Of a stretch of 64,000 bases of DNA, positions 1 to 10,416 are shown one piece after another (position 1 is the stretch's first letter; the number at the start of each line of letters is the position of its first letter). This DNA comes from Trypanosoma brucei gambiense DAL972 (Eukaryota > Euglenozoa > Kinetoplastea > Trypanosomatida > Trypanosomatidae), in contig NC_026744.1 of NCBI RefSeq assembly GCF_000210295.1, positions 1,054,001 to 1,118,000 on the forward strand. Direction: 5' to 3'. The translations under genes and the position numbers were made by a program. The notes below the pieces were generated by a model. The model saw only the letters and a list, made by a program, of their open reading frames with translations, did not search any database and was not told where the DNA came from.

Positions 1-570
1 CCTTCGACCACACATTTGCGCAAGTGTAACCTTTACGTTCTCGCCCCACCCTTCTGTTTTTTTTTTACTCTTCACTCGACTCTCCCGTGTGCTGAAGGTG
101 CGTGAATTTATCTTTGTTCGAGCTGCACGGTATTGAAGTGGCGTGCCCGCATGTATCTGTGTGTGAAGTTTTTTGGCGTTTCTGCCACTTTATTCCCATC
201 CGTCATCGTACTCTTTGCCCCAGCCCTGTCACAATTTTTCTTTACCACTATAACTCTCTCGGTTTTCTTCCTTTATAATGTTTTCTTCCCTTCTTATGCA
301 TACCATTTATCAGGCATTATCCGCACCTGTGTTCTCACCCAGCCGCTGTAATCCCACTGCTGGTAGGCGTGTGTGTGTGTGGGGCAGCAAGGGGGAGGAG
401 ACACACCACCGTGGGCGGTTACAAAATAAGTGGGAATAACAATACCGAGTACATAAAAGCTGGCGACGCGTTGTTGTTGTTTTTTTTTTTTTTGCACCCA
501 CGCGCATTGGCACTCACGGCTTTTTTCTTTCAGCGTTGTCGCCTCCACTTTTGCAGTGCATATCTTTTCT

Positions 571-1944
571 ATGCTCGTATGTTGTCGAAGCAGCTTATCT
601 CTCCTTGCGCGCGCGACCATGCCGTTGTGCTGTTCTCGGCGTTTTTTGACCCATCAGAATAACATTGATGATATCAGCGGTCCCGTAGACACTAACAGCA
701 ACTCTGTTAGTGACGGGCGGCTGCATTGCAGCACGGGGGAAGGTGGAAAGGCTTCGACGTGTGAGCGCGTATCGTTGCGGACCATCGCCGAATCGCTGGG
801 AGCAGCGGCAGCGGCTGAACTGCGAGCCGAGGTGGAACGTGACACGCGAGATGGCGTTGCGGCGATTCCACCGCTACCGCCACTTGGCTGGAGGGTTCGC
901 CATCCTTCAGGGTCTAATTATTTCGTTATGACGCGCACTTTAAAGAACGGCGTCCAGTCTGCGGAGCTGAACAATAGGCGTTATCGTAGCGTTCACGATA
1001 TTTTTTTGCAGTCTTTACAAAAAGGTGGGCACAAGTATGCGCAAAAGGGGAAAGGGAGCGAAGGTAGGCAGAAACATGCCAAAGAGGAGGAGGAACCACC
1101 CTCACAGGAAGACGGCAAGTCGTCACCGAAGGTTACTGTTGGGTACGACCGGGAGGGGCGCGGTCACCGCGCCACACTTCAACGAATGGACGAGTTGCAC
1201 GACTCCCCCAAGCTGAGTCGTGCTGATGTGCACCTGACGGTATTTGCACCTTTCCGCGTGTACGACCCGTCATTACATGACCCCACGGTGGACATTTGCG
1301 AGTGGTCCTCTTTTGACTTAGTTGTGCAAAAAACAGTGCCTGACAACAGGGTTGCAAACAAGCTTCTTCAGCCACTCTCGTGTACCCCACAGGACGGTGC
1401 TCTCAGCATGTACGTATGTCTCGCCAGTGTTAACAGTGAGATGCGCATTCGATCCATACAGCTTCTTTCCATGAAGGAAGCGCAGGCTCTTGTTGAGCAC
1501 GCATGTTTCGGGAATGGTGAGCCGCTCTTCTTGGAACTCCTTCGGCGAAGGGGACGGCGTCGGCCGCTGGTGGAGAGACGCTTTGATGATCCTCGACTGC
1601 GATATGAGGAAGTTGCGCAACCTCAACAAGTAGCTGATGAGGCCGCCGTGGCGTGTTCTTCTTCGTGTTACGGACCTTATTATCCTGCATTTGAGATGCT
1701 CATGGACTCCTGTGGTAGTGCGGGTGAGTACAGTCGTGCTCTTTGCTACGGAGGTCCCTACGTGAGTGAATTGTCAAGGGAGTTGTGTGACGCTTTATTG
1801 GACTACATCAAAGGCGACTTGGGTGTATCAGATCAACTGTGCGAGTATGTGTGTCAAATGCAATTCTTCCTAGAGCAGGAGGAGTACATGACGTGGCTGG
1901 GACAAGTACAGCATGTGGCAAATGCTGTATCGCGAACTGCATAG
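571..1944 (+). CDS. MAM33/p32-family mitochondrial acidic matrix protein
   Basis: Encodes 457 residues from the first ATG after a polypyrimidine-AG splice acceptor ending at 533. The first ~30 residues are rich in Arg, Ser, Leu and Cys with almost no acidic residues, as in a mitochondrial presequence. The C-terminal half resembles the MAM33/p32 (mitochondrial glycoprotein) fold: a segment beginning VHLTVFAP, a downstream FDDPRLRYEE motif, and a terminal helical region with LCDALLDYIKGDLGVSDQLC followed by EQEEYMTWLGQV, which parallels the family signature of a short helix ending in xYxxWLxxL. Family members are trimeric acidic matrix proteins linked to mitochondrial RNA metabolism and translation; trypanosomes have several, including p22. 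The middle part (about residues 140-200) is a Lys/Glu-rich low-complexity insert. Which paralogue this is cannot be told from sequence alone. Confidence 0.75.
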   Translation: MLVCCRSSLSLLARATMPLCCSRRFLTHQNNIDDISGPVDTNSNSVSDGRLHCSTGEGGKASTCERVSLRTIAESLGAAAAAELRAEVERDTRDGVAAIPPLPPLGWRVRHPSGSNYFVMTRTLKNGVQSAELNNRRYRSVHDIFLQSLQKGGHKYAQKGKGSEGRQKHAKEEEEPPSQEDGKSSPKVTVGYDREGRGHRATLQRMDELHDSPKLSRADVHLTVFAPFRVYDPSLHDPTVDICEWSSFDLVVQKTVPDNRVANKLLQPLSCTPQDGALSMYVCLASVNSEMRIRSIQLLSMKEAQALVEHACFGNGEPLFLELLRRRGRRRPLVERRFDDPRLRYEEVAQPQQVADEAAVACSSSCYGPYYPAFEMLMDSCGSAGEYSRALCYGGPYVSELSRELCDALLDYIKGDLGVSDQLCEYVCQMQFFLEQEEYMTWLGQVQHVANAVSRTA

Positions 1945-2544
1945 GGAAGAAATTATGCAGACGAATGTGTTGGCGGGTTTCTGGTAACGGATTGATTTGT
2001 TTCCTCATATGTCAGCCTAAACATGCGTGCTTGCTCATCTGTGTGTGTGTCTTTGTGCCTGTATCAAGGGGTGAACGCAGTGTGGTGTTTATCGTAGTGC
2101 GTGCCTTAAATGCTCTGTTTCTGTGCTTGCTTTCTTCTGTGTATTTGCGTGGTTCATCATTTGTTCCCATGCTTTTTAACTCTCCTTTAAATAAAAAAAA
2201 ATGTGCGAAAAGTTTTGCCCTGAAATATATTTTTTTCTCTGAAGAAGAGGGGATCAGGTTGGAATTAGTGTTTTATCGAGGTACGGGGAGAAAACACTAC
2301 GTGGTTGCGGAGACGTATCAGCGAGTGGATATTCGACGAGTTCAAGGGTAAAAGTTGAGTAATAGGAAGGAAAAGGGTGAAGCGCTTGTAACCTTGCGGA
2401 AAGGATACTGCGGGAACACATATACACACAAATATATATATATATATATATAGTCCGTCTGAACTAAAGTGTACGACCTTCCATTGTATTGGAGAGGGGT
2501 GAGGAAGGCTCACAAAGCAAACAAAATAATAATATATTTGAGAG
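1945..2544. other. Intergenic region with (TA)n tract
   Basis: Spacer between the MAM33-like and EF-hand genes, expected to hold the 3' UTR of the first and the trans-splice/5' UTR signals of the second. It contains T-rich stretches and an uninterrupted (AT)n run at 2431-2452. No supported gene. Confidence 0.7.
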
Positions 2545-3015
2545 ATGACAAATGCTGTTAGCGAAAAGGAGTTAGAAGAGTTTCGCGAGATGTTTGATCT
2601 TGTGGACACCACCCGCAGCGGCCGCATTTCCTGCACTGAGCTTCGCAGGTTGATGGAGACACTTCGACTTCGACCCACGGAGGAGGAACTCGAGCATATG
2701 CTCCGTAGCGCCGACGGTAATGATCCAGACAATGGTATTGATTTTGATGGGTTCGTTGCTATGATGTCGAAGCGGGTACAGACGGATTATACCCCTGAAC
2801 AGTTGCGTACGGCATTCAAATTGTTTGAAACAGATGACATGCCAACTGGTTTCGTCTCTACAGAAGTTTTGACGCATGCGCTTGTATCATATGGAACGGA
2901 GAAACTCACTCACGACGATGCCATTAGGCTTCTCTCCACTCTGGATCCAGACAGAACAGGTCGGATCAATTACCTTGAGTTTGTGTCACTGGTAGGGGGC
3001 GGCGGTGTTATGTAA
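2545..3015 (+). CDS. Calmodulin/centrin-like EF-hand protein
   Basis: A 156-residue protein with the four-EF-hand layout of the calmodulin/centrin/troponin C superfamily. EF1 has a full 12-residue loop at residues 21-32 (D1, G6, I8, E12). EF2 (around residues 58-70) has a loop with one apparent extra residue, containing DNGIDFDGF. EF3 is degenerate (loop begins with Glu and includes Pro-Thr-Gly). EF4 is canonical, with DPDRTGRINYLE. This suggests two good Ca2+ sites, EF1 and EF4. The short N-terminus before EF1 and the overall length fit a centrin- or calmodulin-like sensor, but the sequence is clearly not calmodulin itself, which is nearly invariant. Many such proteins are flagellar or basal-body components in trypanosomes; no specific role is inferred. 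The start is the ATG at 2545 at the head of the open frame. Confidence 0.85.
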   Translation: MTNAVSEKELEEFREMFDLVDTTRSGRISCTELRRLMETLRLRPTEEELEHMLRSADGNDPDNGIDFDGFVAMMSKRVQTDYTPEQLRTAFKLFETDDMPTGFVSTEVLTHALVSYGTEKLTHDDAIRLLSTLDPDRTGRINYLEFVSLVGGGGVM

Positions 3016-3655
3016 AGGGAGATGAGATAGGATGAGATGGAGTAAGTGCGTTTGTATTGTACAAGGGCGAAGTAATGGTCTTTTTCCCCCCCCTTTGCTG
3101 CCACCGTCGTCGCTGGTGGGAGTGGCTGTATCCCATGTTGTGGTATCATCATCTCCTTTTAGATTCCGCCTCCCAGCGCTAGTGTGATATTTTTATTTCG
3201 CCTTGAAAATGGCTCCGCCCGTCTCGCAACACCTCAGCGCAACTTTAGAGTACAAAGGAGAGAAAGAGTCGCACTACTTCTGTTTTTCCCCTTCCTCGCT
3301 TTCATTCATATGTTTATGTGAGATTTTTACGGGCATCTGTGCACCTGCTTCGTAGTTCTTGCTTATACCTACTTTCACCGACATACACGTAGATGCTGTT
3401 CCCACTCGCTTTCCTTTTCCCCTCCAAGTGTGTTTTGGTGTTTATGTGTGCCAGTGCGGCTGCGTGTTGCAACTCTGTCCTCTCTTTTACTTGCTTTCCT
3501 TTCTTTCGACTGTCGTCCCTTTCCTGCGTGCTCTTCAAAGCAGGAGGGGGCCCGTGCTCACACAGCCGTGCAGGGAAGCCAGAGGTTTTTAGTACGTAAT
3601 AAGGTGAAGGACGGATACAGGTAGACCAAAGGAGCAAGTTTGAATAGTCAACGCA
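3016..3655. other. Intergenic region
   Basis: A pyrimidine-rich spacer, strongest at about 3380-3540, with several AG dinucleotides downstream that could serve as trans-splice acceptors for the next gene. No gene recognised. Confidence 0.65.
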
Positions 3656-4783
3656 ATGAAAACTTTAGCCAAGAAAACACTGCAAGGAGGTGTTTCAGGG
3701 AAATGCGGCTCACAGATCATCATAGCGCATGGCCTGTTGGGCAACAGCACCAACTGGATGTCGGTGGGACGTCGGCTTGCTGCACATGATGGGGTACGCG
3801 GAAGGCTTGAGGAAATCCACATGCTTGACATGCGGAATCACGGAGAGAGTCCCCACTTCAATGCACACACAAATGCAACGATGGCATCGGACATCGAGCA
3901 CTTTGTACTTCAGCAACAAAGGCAGTGGCAATCTCGAGCGGGGGCGGAAGGTGACGGGGGAATAGTGTTAATCGGGCACAGTATGGGCGGATTTGCCGTA
4001 ATGGGTTCGATGCTTCGCCGTGCTAATGAGACCTCGCTGCTGTTGCAGTCGGGTGTGGAGGAACTCGAGCAGCGCTGCAAACGTGGTGACTACTACGGTT
4101 GGTGTGACGAACAAGGGAATGCAGCGGAGATGCGGGCTGTGAACCGTGCGATGGGTTTGCCGGAGACGCAACCGTTATACGACATATTGTATGACTGCAA
4201 GGGAGACAACGTTGCTCGTCCCCCGCGTGTGAAGGCGGTCGTCATTGTGGACATTACACCATCCACTGCCTTGGGGACACATCGGCAGCATGGTCAAAGC
4301 TCATCGGAGACGCTTGATGCCATGGTGGCTGCTGACTTGTCTCGGGTACATAGTTTTGGTGATGGGAATGCAGAACTTGAGCGAGTGGGTGTTTCGAATA
4401 AGGCAATGCGTGATTTCCTGCTGACAAACCTTCGCCTCGATCCAAGAACAAAGGAGGCAACGTGGCGGTGCAACCTGCCAGTCCTTCGCGCAGACTATAA
4501 TTCTATTGCACTAGGGGTTTCTGGTTGGTTTCTCTCTGCAAGTGAGAAAGTCTCACGTGACCGAGGCGGTGAGTTGGTGGCTCCGTTGAGGTGTTCGCTG
4601 CCTACATTGTTCGTTTTTGGGCAAAATTCACCCTACAACACACCTGAGGACCGTCGCCTCATTCCTCGGTTTTTCTCAAATGCGATTGAAGTTGAGGTGG
4701 AGGGCGCTGGCCACTTTGTCCACTACGAAAAAATGCAAGAGTTTGTGAACGTCGTAGTGCCGTTTTTGACGGAGTATTTGTAA
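3656..4783 (+). CDS. Alpha/beta hydrolase, ABHD11-like
   Basis: A 375-residue alpha/beta hydrolase. An oxyanion-type HGLLGNSTNW stretch lies near residue 25, and LDMRNHGESPH matches the ABHD11/Imo32 branch. The nucleophile elbow is GHSMGG with Ser109. VDITPS corresponds to the conserved VDISP strand after the nucleophile domain, and GAGHFVHYEK supplies His353 close to the C-terminus, where the catalytic His is expected. The lid region (about residues 130-280) is longer than in the ~300-residue animal proteins and holds trypanosome-specific sequence. ABHD11 family members are mostly mitochondrial; this protein begins with a basic MKTLAKKTL segment that could help targeting, though it is not a strong presequence. 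Substrate unknown. Confidence 0.8.
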   Translation: MKTLAKKTLQGGVSGKCGSQIIIAHGLLGNSTNWMSVGRRLAAHDGVRGRLEEIHMLDMRNHGESPHFNAHTNATMASDIEHFVLQQQRQWQSRAGAEGDGGIVLIGHSMGGFAVMGSMLRRANETSLLLQSGVEELEQRCKRGDYYGWCDEQGNAAEMRAVNRAMGLPETQPLYDILYDCKGDNVARPPRVKAVVIVDITPSTALGTHRQHGQSSSETLDAMVAADLSRVHSFGDGNAELERVGVSNKAMRDFLLTNLRLDPRTKEATWRCNLPVLRADYNSIALGVSGWFLSASEKVSRDRGGELVAPLRCSLPTLFVFGQNSPYNTPEDRRLIPRFFSNAIEVEVEGAGHFVHYEKMQEFVNVVVPFLTEYL

Positions 4784-5329
4784 ACGGGGATCGGCTCGTA
4801 TCAAAGCTCTCATTCGAGGGTTGTGGACATGTTTGGCTTTGCTCCCGATTTGCAGAAAGAGAGGATGGGTTCATTTCTCTCGCAACTTGACGTGACCGAT
4901 GCCAAGAATATGAATGCGTGAGGAAAAAAAGAAAGGATAAGTGAGGGGCACCGGAGGGAAAAGATCCCTTCTAAGGAGCTGAATATTAAGAAAAAAAAAG
5001 CGGAGAAACGGAGTAAATAAAGTAACATGCAAATGGAAGCAAGGAGAGGATGCTAGGAGATTACATGGGAAGCGGATCTGTTCCCTTTTCCACTCCTTTC
5101 CCGAACGCCTGCTCCTCCTAATTTCATCGTTTTGACACCTGTGTGTTCATCATTGAGGTGCCTTCCATACTTCACTATTCTTCCCTCGCCCCTTGGCGGT
5201 GCTGCAACTGAGCTGCCTATTCGCCTCCCAGCGCCGGCTGTAGTTAGCGAGCGCTATTAGCGTATTTTTAACCAGGGCGTATCGTAATCGACAACCAATG
5301 TAATTGGGTTGAACCGAGTGTTAAACGGA
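4784..5329. other. Intergenic region
   Basis: Purine-rich first half, then a pyrimidine-rich stretch at about 5080-5190 and AG dinucleotides near 5248 and 5275 that are plausible trans-splice acceptors for the RMD1-like gene. No gene seen. Confidence 0.6.
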
Positions 5330-7069
5330 ATGATTACATCGGCTGCTCATTTCGCTTGGTGTTACTCTAATTGTTTTTCATCCCTTCGCCACTGTAGCCG
5401 TAGTAAACTGAAGATTGACATGACTGACAGCGAGTCGGATGCAGGGTTCATCCAACTGCGGAACCGGCTGCTAGAACTACTGTATAGTAGCAACTCATCC
5501 TTTTCCGTGGATCAAATTGCGCGCATACTCGCTGTGGATGAGTCAAAAATTGTGAATGAACTAAAACACGTTGCTCACAATGACGTGGCGTACGATGAGG
5601 CAAAAGGAATTGTGCAAGTACGCGCGGATATGTGGAAACCACGGTCAATGAAGGCTGGAGATGTTGTTATTGACACGGCCGCAACAACGACCCCCGCGGC
5701 TGTTGCTGATTTGGCTCCTGGAAGTGTCGCTGTGGAAGCCTATGGTGGTGGCACCTCTGGTGGTGGAGTTGAGCGAAGGAACATAAATGCAGGGGGGCCG
5801 CTTACGCCTTCACCGGTGTTGGGTAGTCCATTGAATCCCATGTTTAAGGCCTACCCAAAGTACGGCAGCCACAATTATTACCCCAATCGTGGCATGCGTG
5901 TTCTGGCGCCCAAAGGGGCGTTACGTAAAACGAAGTACCGCCGTACCGGTGATGCTGAAACGCTCGGTAAAGGTGGCGGCATGAGAGATGAGGGAACGTC
6001 ACCAACGGGGCGTGTTGGTTATGTTTGTGTTGCGGATGAGTTCCGTCTCAGTGAGATGGAGTCATACTACTGTGCACAGGGTTATTATGCAAAGTTTGCT
6101 TTCGATGTTCTTCATATTCGCTTCTCTGACAGGGAGATGAAGGCAAAGGACCCACGCGGTGATGGCTTGGGGGCTGGAGGCAGCGGTTGCCAGGATGGCT
6201 CTGGTAACAATTTGGATAATTCAAGCACCAACCCTGCTGGAGGTGAAAAGGTTACCGATCGGACCACTTCATCTGCATTTACGAAACTCTCCCGAAGTGC
6301 CGGCTTTGATCTGTTTGTGTTTGGGTACGGGGCGGTGGTGTGGTGGGGATTCGACCAGCGTTTTTTCAAAATTGTGGAGAACGACTTTATGTTGTCCAGC
6401 AGCCCTATTTCCAACCTTATGGTGAACCGCTATGCCACGCATTTGGTGAATGCAAACTACCCTGTGTGGTGTACATACAATCTTGCCCGCAAAGAATCGC
6501 TGGAACCTGATGAACACTTTCGGGAGCAACTCCGCTTCGATCACTTTCTCATTCCATGTGGTCGTGGGGATTTTTCTACAGGTAATGTGTGCATGTTATG
6601 CGTTTCGCACGCCCTTGCGCAGTCAGCAAAAATTGACTACCTTGAGCTGAAGGTGCAAGAACTGGCAGAGAGATGCTCCCCGCTGCCGCGGGAACTGCGT
6701 GAAAATGGTCGAGTGACCATTGCGGAACGGCGGCTTCTGCAACTCCGTGGGGAGGTGCTGTCGTATCGGTTGATGCTTAAGAGCGGATCTAATCTCATGG
6801 ATGAACCCGACTTCTTTTGGGAAAACGCTTACTTAAAGCCAGTGTTTCAAGCTACCAAGGAGTATTTTGAAATTGCGGAGCGTGTTGAGGCACTGGATAA
6901 TAAACTGGACGCAGCAAACGAAATATTGTCGATGATTGCGGAGGAGTTCTCACAACGTCATGGTGCGCGGCTGGAGTGGATTGTCATTTGGCTCGTCTTC
7001 GTGGAGGTTATTCTTGGTGTGCTGGAGTTGATTATTAACATCAAGCCTTGGGTGGAACGCGGGAAGTGA
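5330..7069 (+). CDS. RMD1/SIF2-type DUF155 membrane protein
   Basis: Encodes 579 residues from the first ATG of the frame (5330); a second ATG at 5420 would remove 30 residues. The DUF155 (RMD1/SIF2 family) region covers roughly the C-terminal 330 residues. It includes FDLFVFGYGAVVWWGF, typical of the family core strand, then FDHFLIPCG, a helical region with YLELKVQELAER, and ENAYLKPVFQATKEYFEIAERVE. A hydrophobic segment near the C-terminus (WIVIWLVFVEVILGVLELI) is the usual single membrane span. Yeast RMD1 homologues act in mitochondria, and the metazoan homologue RMND1 supports mitochondrial translation. The N-terminal ~30 residues (Ser, Arg, Lys, His-rich, few acidic) would suit a presequence. 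A low-complexity Gly-rich linker separates the N-terminal helix pair from the domain. Confidence 0.8.
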   Translation: MITSAAHFAWCYSNCFSSLRHCSRSKLKIDMTDSESDAGFIQLRNRLLELLYSSNSSFSVDQIARILAVDESKIVNELKHVAHNDVAYDEAKGIVQVRADMWKPRSMKAGDVVIDTAATTTPAAVADLAPGSVAVEAYGGGTSGGGVERRNINAGGPLTPSPVLGSPLNPMFKAYPKYGSHNYYPNRGMRVLAPKGALRKTKYRRTGDAETLGKGGGMRDEGTSPTGRVGYVCVADEFRLSEMESYYCAQGYYAKFAFDVLHIRFSDREMKAKDPRGDGLGAGGSGCQDGSGNNLDNSSTNPAGGEKVTDRTTSSAFTKLSRSAGFDLFVFGYGAVVWWGFDQRFFKIVENDFMLSSSPISNLMVNRYATHLVNANYPVWCTYNLARKESLEPDEHFREQLRFDHFLIPCGRGDFSTGNVCMLCVSHALAQSAKIDYLELKVQELAERCSPLPRELRENGRVTIAERRLLQLRGEVLSYRLMLKSGSNLMDEPDFFWENAYLKPVFQATKEYFEIAERVEALDNKLDAANEILSMIAEEFSQRHGARLEWIVIWLVFVEVILGVLELIINIKPWVERGK

Positions 7070-7957
7070 GGGAAAAAGAAAGTATTAAGAGAGGAAAGTG
7101 TAGGTACAAGAGGGTGCAAAGAGAGCAAAAAAAGAAATAATAATAATAAATGGAGTACCAGGTTTCTGTGTTTGTGGAATGGGTGCCACAACAAAGTGCC
7201 TGTGGAGAATGTGGTGTTGGTTGTGCGTTTCCAATGTTTCTAACATTAACGGAGGCGCTGAAACGCAATATGGGAGAGGTGGTACAATTTGGTGCCTTGC
7301 ATAATAATTTCCCATTGTTTCTTTGCTGTTGGTTGCCGATTTATGCGTTGCTGTTAAGAAATGGATGAAAATAAAGGGAACTTCGTTTCAAGCCCTATTG
7401 GTTCATTTTTTTAGTTCGGGCTACATCCACTTCATATTTGTTTAATATTTAGTACTCAGTTGTTTCTTTTTCTCTAAATAAAAGAATATATATATTCTTT
7501 GTTATACCCTTCTCCTACTATTGTATTTTGGCCCCTTTAGTTTCGCATTCTTCTGGACGTGTGCTTAGACAAAAGAGTATCCATGTTATATATATATATA
7601 TATATACATATATGCGTTCGTGTGTGTGCTTCTGTCCATGCGAGGGGTAATTTGATCGTTTGCTCTTCTCTTTATCCTTCAACCAATTTGACCTATTCTT
7701 TTTTTTTTCTTCACGTGATCACGTTAAGCTTTCGAGGTATCGACATCCCGCCTCTTTGCCTGCAAAAGTAAAAAGAAATTGCACCTGTGGCAGGCCAGCA
7801 CGAAGAACTGAAGCACTGTCGTGTGTGTAATATCAGTTGGGGTTTCAGTGGTGTAGGCAGAGTGAGGCATAATACAAATATTGTGAGGGAATTTGCCATA
7901 TTATTCGACATCAGACAGAGGGGAAAGTCAAACAAAGGGAAAAGTACGAGTACATAG
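7070..7957. other. Intergenic region
   Basis: Spacer containing A-rich and T-rich stretches and a (TA)n run at about 7587-7606. A 72-codon open frame at 7150-7368 lies here but has no domain support. It is likely the 3' UTR of the RMD1-like gene plus the upstream signals of RPB10. Confidence 0.6.
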
Positions 7958-8173
7958 ATGATCATTCCTGTTCGGTGTTTCACATGCGGCAACGTTATTG
8001 CAGACAAATATCTGTTGTATCTTGACCTTGTTGCTGAGGGCTCGTCAGAGGAAGCTGCATTGGATGCTTTCAACCTTTGGCGGTTCTGCTGCCGCCGCAT
8101 GTTTCTCACACATGTGGACTTCTCCGATCTCTTGCTGAAATATAACCCGGCTGACTCCAGTGTTGCGGTGTAA
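7958..8173 (+). CDS. RPB10: RNA polymerase subunit RPB10 (RPABC5)
   Basis: A 71-residue protein that begins MIIPVRCFTCG, the hallmark start of the RPB10/RpoN family. Zinc ligands are Cys7, Cys10, Cys44 and Cys45, in the characteristic CxxC...CC arrangement, followed by RRMFLTHVD. Length agrees with the ~70-residue family. RPB10 is a shared structural subunit of RNA polymerases I, II and III that stabilises the assembly platform around the second-largest and RPB3-type subunits, so the protein should be nuclear. The C-terminus is slightly longer than in yeast. T. brucei is known to have duplicated some shared polymerase subunits, and a paralogue elsewhere is possible. Confidence 0.95.
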   Translation: MIIPVRCFTCGNVIADKYLLYLDLVAEGSSEEAALDAFNLWRFCCRRMFLTHVDFSDLLLKYNPADSSVAV

Positions 8174-8868
8174 GCGAAAGAAGCCGTTATGAACGCAAGG
8201 TTGAGAGGGGGGGGGGTTGAGATATATGCGCGTGCCACCTGCCTTTTGTTTGTTTTGATTTGAATAAGCTCTTCGGTTTGAGAGGGGTGATGGGGAAATT
8301 ACATGTGCATGCAAAGAAAGTGAAGGGTATATATGTGTGTGCGTGTGTTATGCATCACGTTCCATGAAATACTCGCAGTTTGTGGGACATGTTCAACTCT
8401 CCAGTTTTATTGACTCCATTCCTTACTGTCCCTGACTAACGTGTGTGTCCTGCTCGTTATTATGCTGCGCTTTATCTCCTCCTGTTTTTTAAAAAAGACA
8501 CATGCACGAAAAAAAAAAAAGGAAAATGGTGTAGGGCGCGGAGTAAAAGTTTATGTCTTGTCCACTCGAGTTTGTATTTTTTGTGTTTTATCGCCGCATT
8601 TTGAATTCTTTGGTCCCCATAATGGTGCACTCACTTCCTCCCGGCATTACGCTTTCTCTTTTCCTTGCCCTTTTCTCATTTCTCAGTTTGTTTAGTTAAT
8701 TACTCACTCCCTCTAGGTTTATTTACACAGATTAGTTGCGGTTACCTCCCACTGCCTGCTGCGTCCGTTGTCAGCACCACCGCTGCAGTGTTCTATCAAA
8801 AAAGAGAAAAGGAAAAAAGAAAAGAAAGGAAAAGAACGAAGTTGTGACAGGTTAGCAAACATACAAAT
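8174..8868. other. Intergenic region
   Basis: A spacer with GT-rich and pyrimidine-rich stretches at about 8440-8770, expected to hold the 3' UTR of RPB10 and splice signals for the next gene. No gene recognised. Confidence 0.6.
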
Positions 8869-10416
8869 ATGGTAGGGCAAACCCAATCGACAAAAGTGTT
8901 GTCGTCCTCAACGTCTCAAGTTGGTCGAGCACGTGTTGACCCTAAGCGAAGGTACGGCTTCGCAAATGCCGTGGCAAAGGGTTCGTTGGCACGACGCGTG
9001 GGTGTAATGAGCGAAAGTGAGCTTTGCAACATCCGCCACATCCTTACTGCTGATGAAGACAGCTACAACGCATATCGCCGCCATGTGGATGAACAGCGGG
9101 CGGAAGCATCGAAGGCACGTGTTGCTGACTGGCCTGATACTCTCCAAGCTAAGCAGGAAGCATTTTTACGCCTCCGTGAACAGGAAAAGAAAGAGGAGGA
9201 ACGCCGCAAAGCAATGCTGATTGAGTTGAGTGGCCAACACCAGGAAGAGGAAAGGAAACAAAAGCAGGCGCATATGGCGATGAAACTGCTTCAGGAAGAC
9301 CCACGTAGCCATCATGTGCGTAGTCTTATTCTGCTGGACGAAGCGATAAAGGACCGCGATGCGCAGCTTGCCGTGAAGGCGCAGGTTAAGAAAGCGGAGG
9401 AAGAACAACAGAAGAGGGAGCAGGAGATACTTATGAGCGGGGCGCACGATCACATATTGAAGGAGCAGCAGGAGAAGTATGACCGCATCGCCCGTGAAGT
9501 AGATCTCAAGAATAACCACCTTCAACAGATGATGTTCCAGATTGCTGAGAGAAAGAAGCTGAAGGCCTTGAGCAAGGATGACGCGATTGAGGCCAAGCGT
9601 GCAGCAGAGGAGGAGGAGCAGGAAAATTTGGAAGAGTTCATGGACATGCGGAAGAAGATGGCAGAGGTGGACAAATACAATCGAAGTATAGCGAAACCAC
9701 CGCTTTCTAAGCATGGTCGCCTTCTGGAACGCATCAAACGCGACGAACTTGAGGAGAAGGAGCACTCAAGACAGGAACAGGCCCTTGAAGAGGCCAAGAA
9801 GGATATTAAAGCACGGATTGAAAGGAAGCGGGAATACTTTGAGAGGGCCAAGGAAATCAGCCACAAAGCGTTTGAAGCGGAGCACCGTGCGACGCAGCAA
9901 ATTGCACAAACCCAGGACGTGTTTGAGAAGCGGTGGACTGATATGGTTGGTCGTATGGCTGCTGACGATGACGCGCGCAAGCAGCAAATGGTAGAGGAGC
10001 GGCGGCGCAAGGCAGAAGAATTGCGTCGCAGGACGATGGGTGAGGTGGAGCCAGAGGTGCTTCCAGAAAACATCCGTAAGGCACAAACACACCGTGCTGG
10101 CTTCATGGACGATGAGGAGGCACGGGCTTATCAATTAGAGATGCGAAAGCACCCGGAGAGGGTGCGGATGGAACAGCGGTTAGAAGCGGAGCGGCTGCGC
10201 AGAGAGGCGGAATTGCTGCAACACATCCACAAGCTGCAAGCGGAGGAGAGAAAGGAGAATGAGCGACGTGAGGAAGCAATGGAATTGGAAGCGCAGCGGT
10301 TACTGGAGGAGGCAGTAAAGGAGGATGAAGAGCGCTATAGGGCATATGTGGAGTCGCAGTTACCAGCCAACATGAATCCTTACCTGCGTCAGAAAGCAAT
10401 GGAGTTGCACGTGTAA
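8869..10416 (+). CDS. Coiled-coil axonemal protein, CFAP210/TPH-type
   Basis: A 515-residue protein that is charged and almost entirely predicted coiled coil, very rich in Glu, Lys, Arg, Gln and Ala from about residue 80 to the end. The layout and a conserved-looking segment ILLDEAIKDRDAQLAVK (around residue 150) resemble CFAP210 (CCDC173) and related trichohyalin/plectin-homology (TPH) proteins, which are microtubule inner proteins of flagellar doublets. The N-terminal stretch with SELCNIRHIL followed by a Tyr-rich helix and WPDTLQAKQEAFLRLREQEK also fits that group. CFAP45 and CFAP53 share the same coiled-coil style, so assignment to the superfamily is firmer than to the exact orthologue. 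Start is the ATG at 8869, which opens the frame shortly after a purine-rich leader. Confidence 0.65.
   Translation: MVGQTQSTKVLSSSTSQVGRARVDPKRRYGFANAVAKGSLARRVGVMSESELCNIRHILTADEDSYNAYRRHVDEQRAEASKARVADWPDTLQAKQEAFLRLREQEKKEEERRKAMLIELSGQHQEEERKQKQAHMAMKLLQEDPRSHHVRSLILLDEAIKDRDAQLAVKAQVKKAEEEQQKREQEILMSGAHDHILKEQQEKYDRIAREVDLKNNHLQQMMFQIAERKKLKALSKDDAIEAKRAAEEEEQENLEEFMDMRKKMAEVDKYNRSIAKPPLSKHGRLLERIKRDELEEKEHSRQEQALEEAKKDIKARIERKREYFERAKEISHKAFEAEHRATQQIAQTQDVFEKRWTDMVGRMAADDDARKQQMVEERRRKAEELRRRTMGEVEPEVLPENIRKAQTHRAGFMDDEEARAYQLEMRKHPERVRMEQRLEAERLRREAELLQHIHKLQAEERKENERREEAMELEAQRLLEEAVKEDEERYRAYVESQLPANMNPYLRQKAMELHV

Noticed and set aside
7150..7368. 72-codon frame with several Cys downstream of the RMD1-like gene
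   Set aside because: Lies in a presumed 3' UTR, no pyrimidine tract or acceptor upstream and no family resemblance.
9166..9765. Long minus-strand frame opposite the coiled-coil gene, Leu-rich
   Set aside because: A shadow of the Glu/Lys/Gln-rich coding strand, which gives Leu and Phe codons on the complement.
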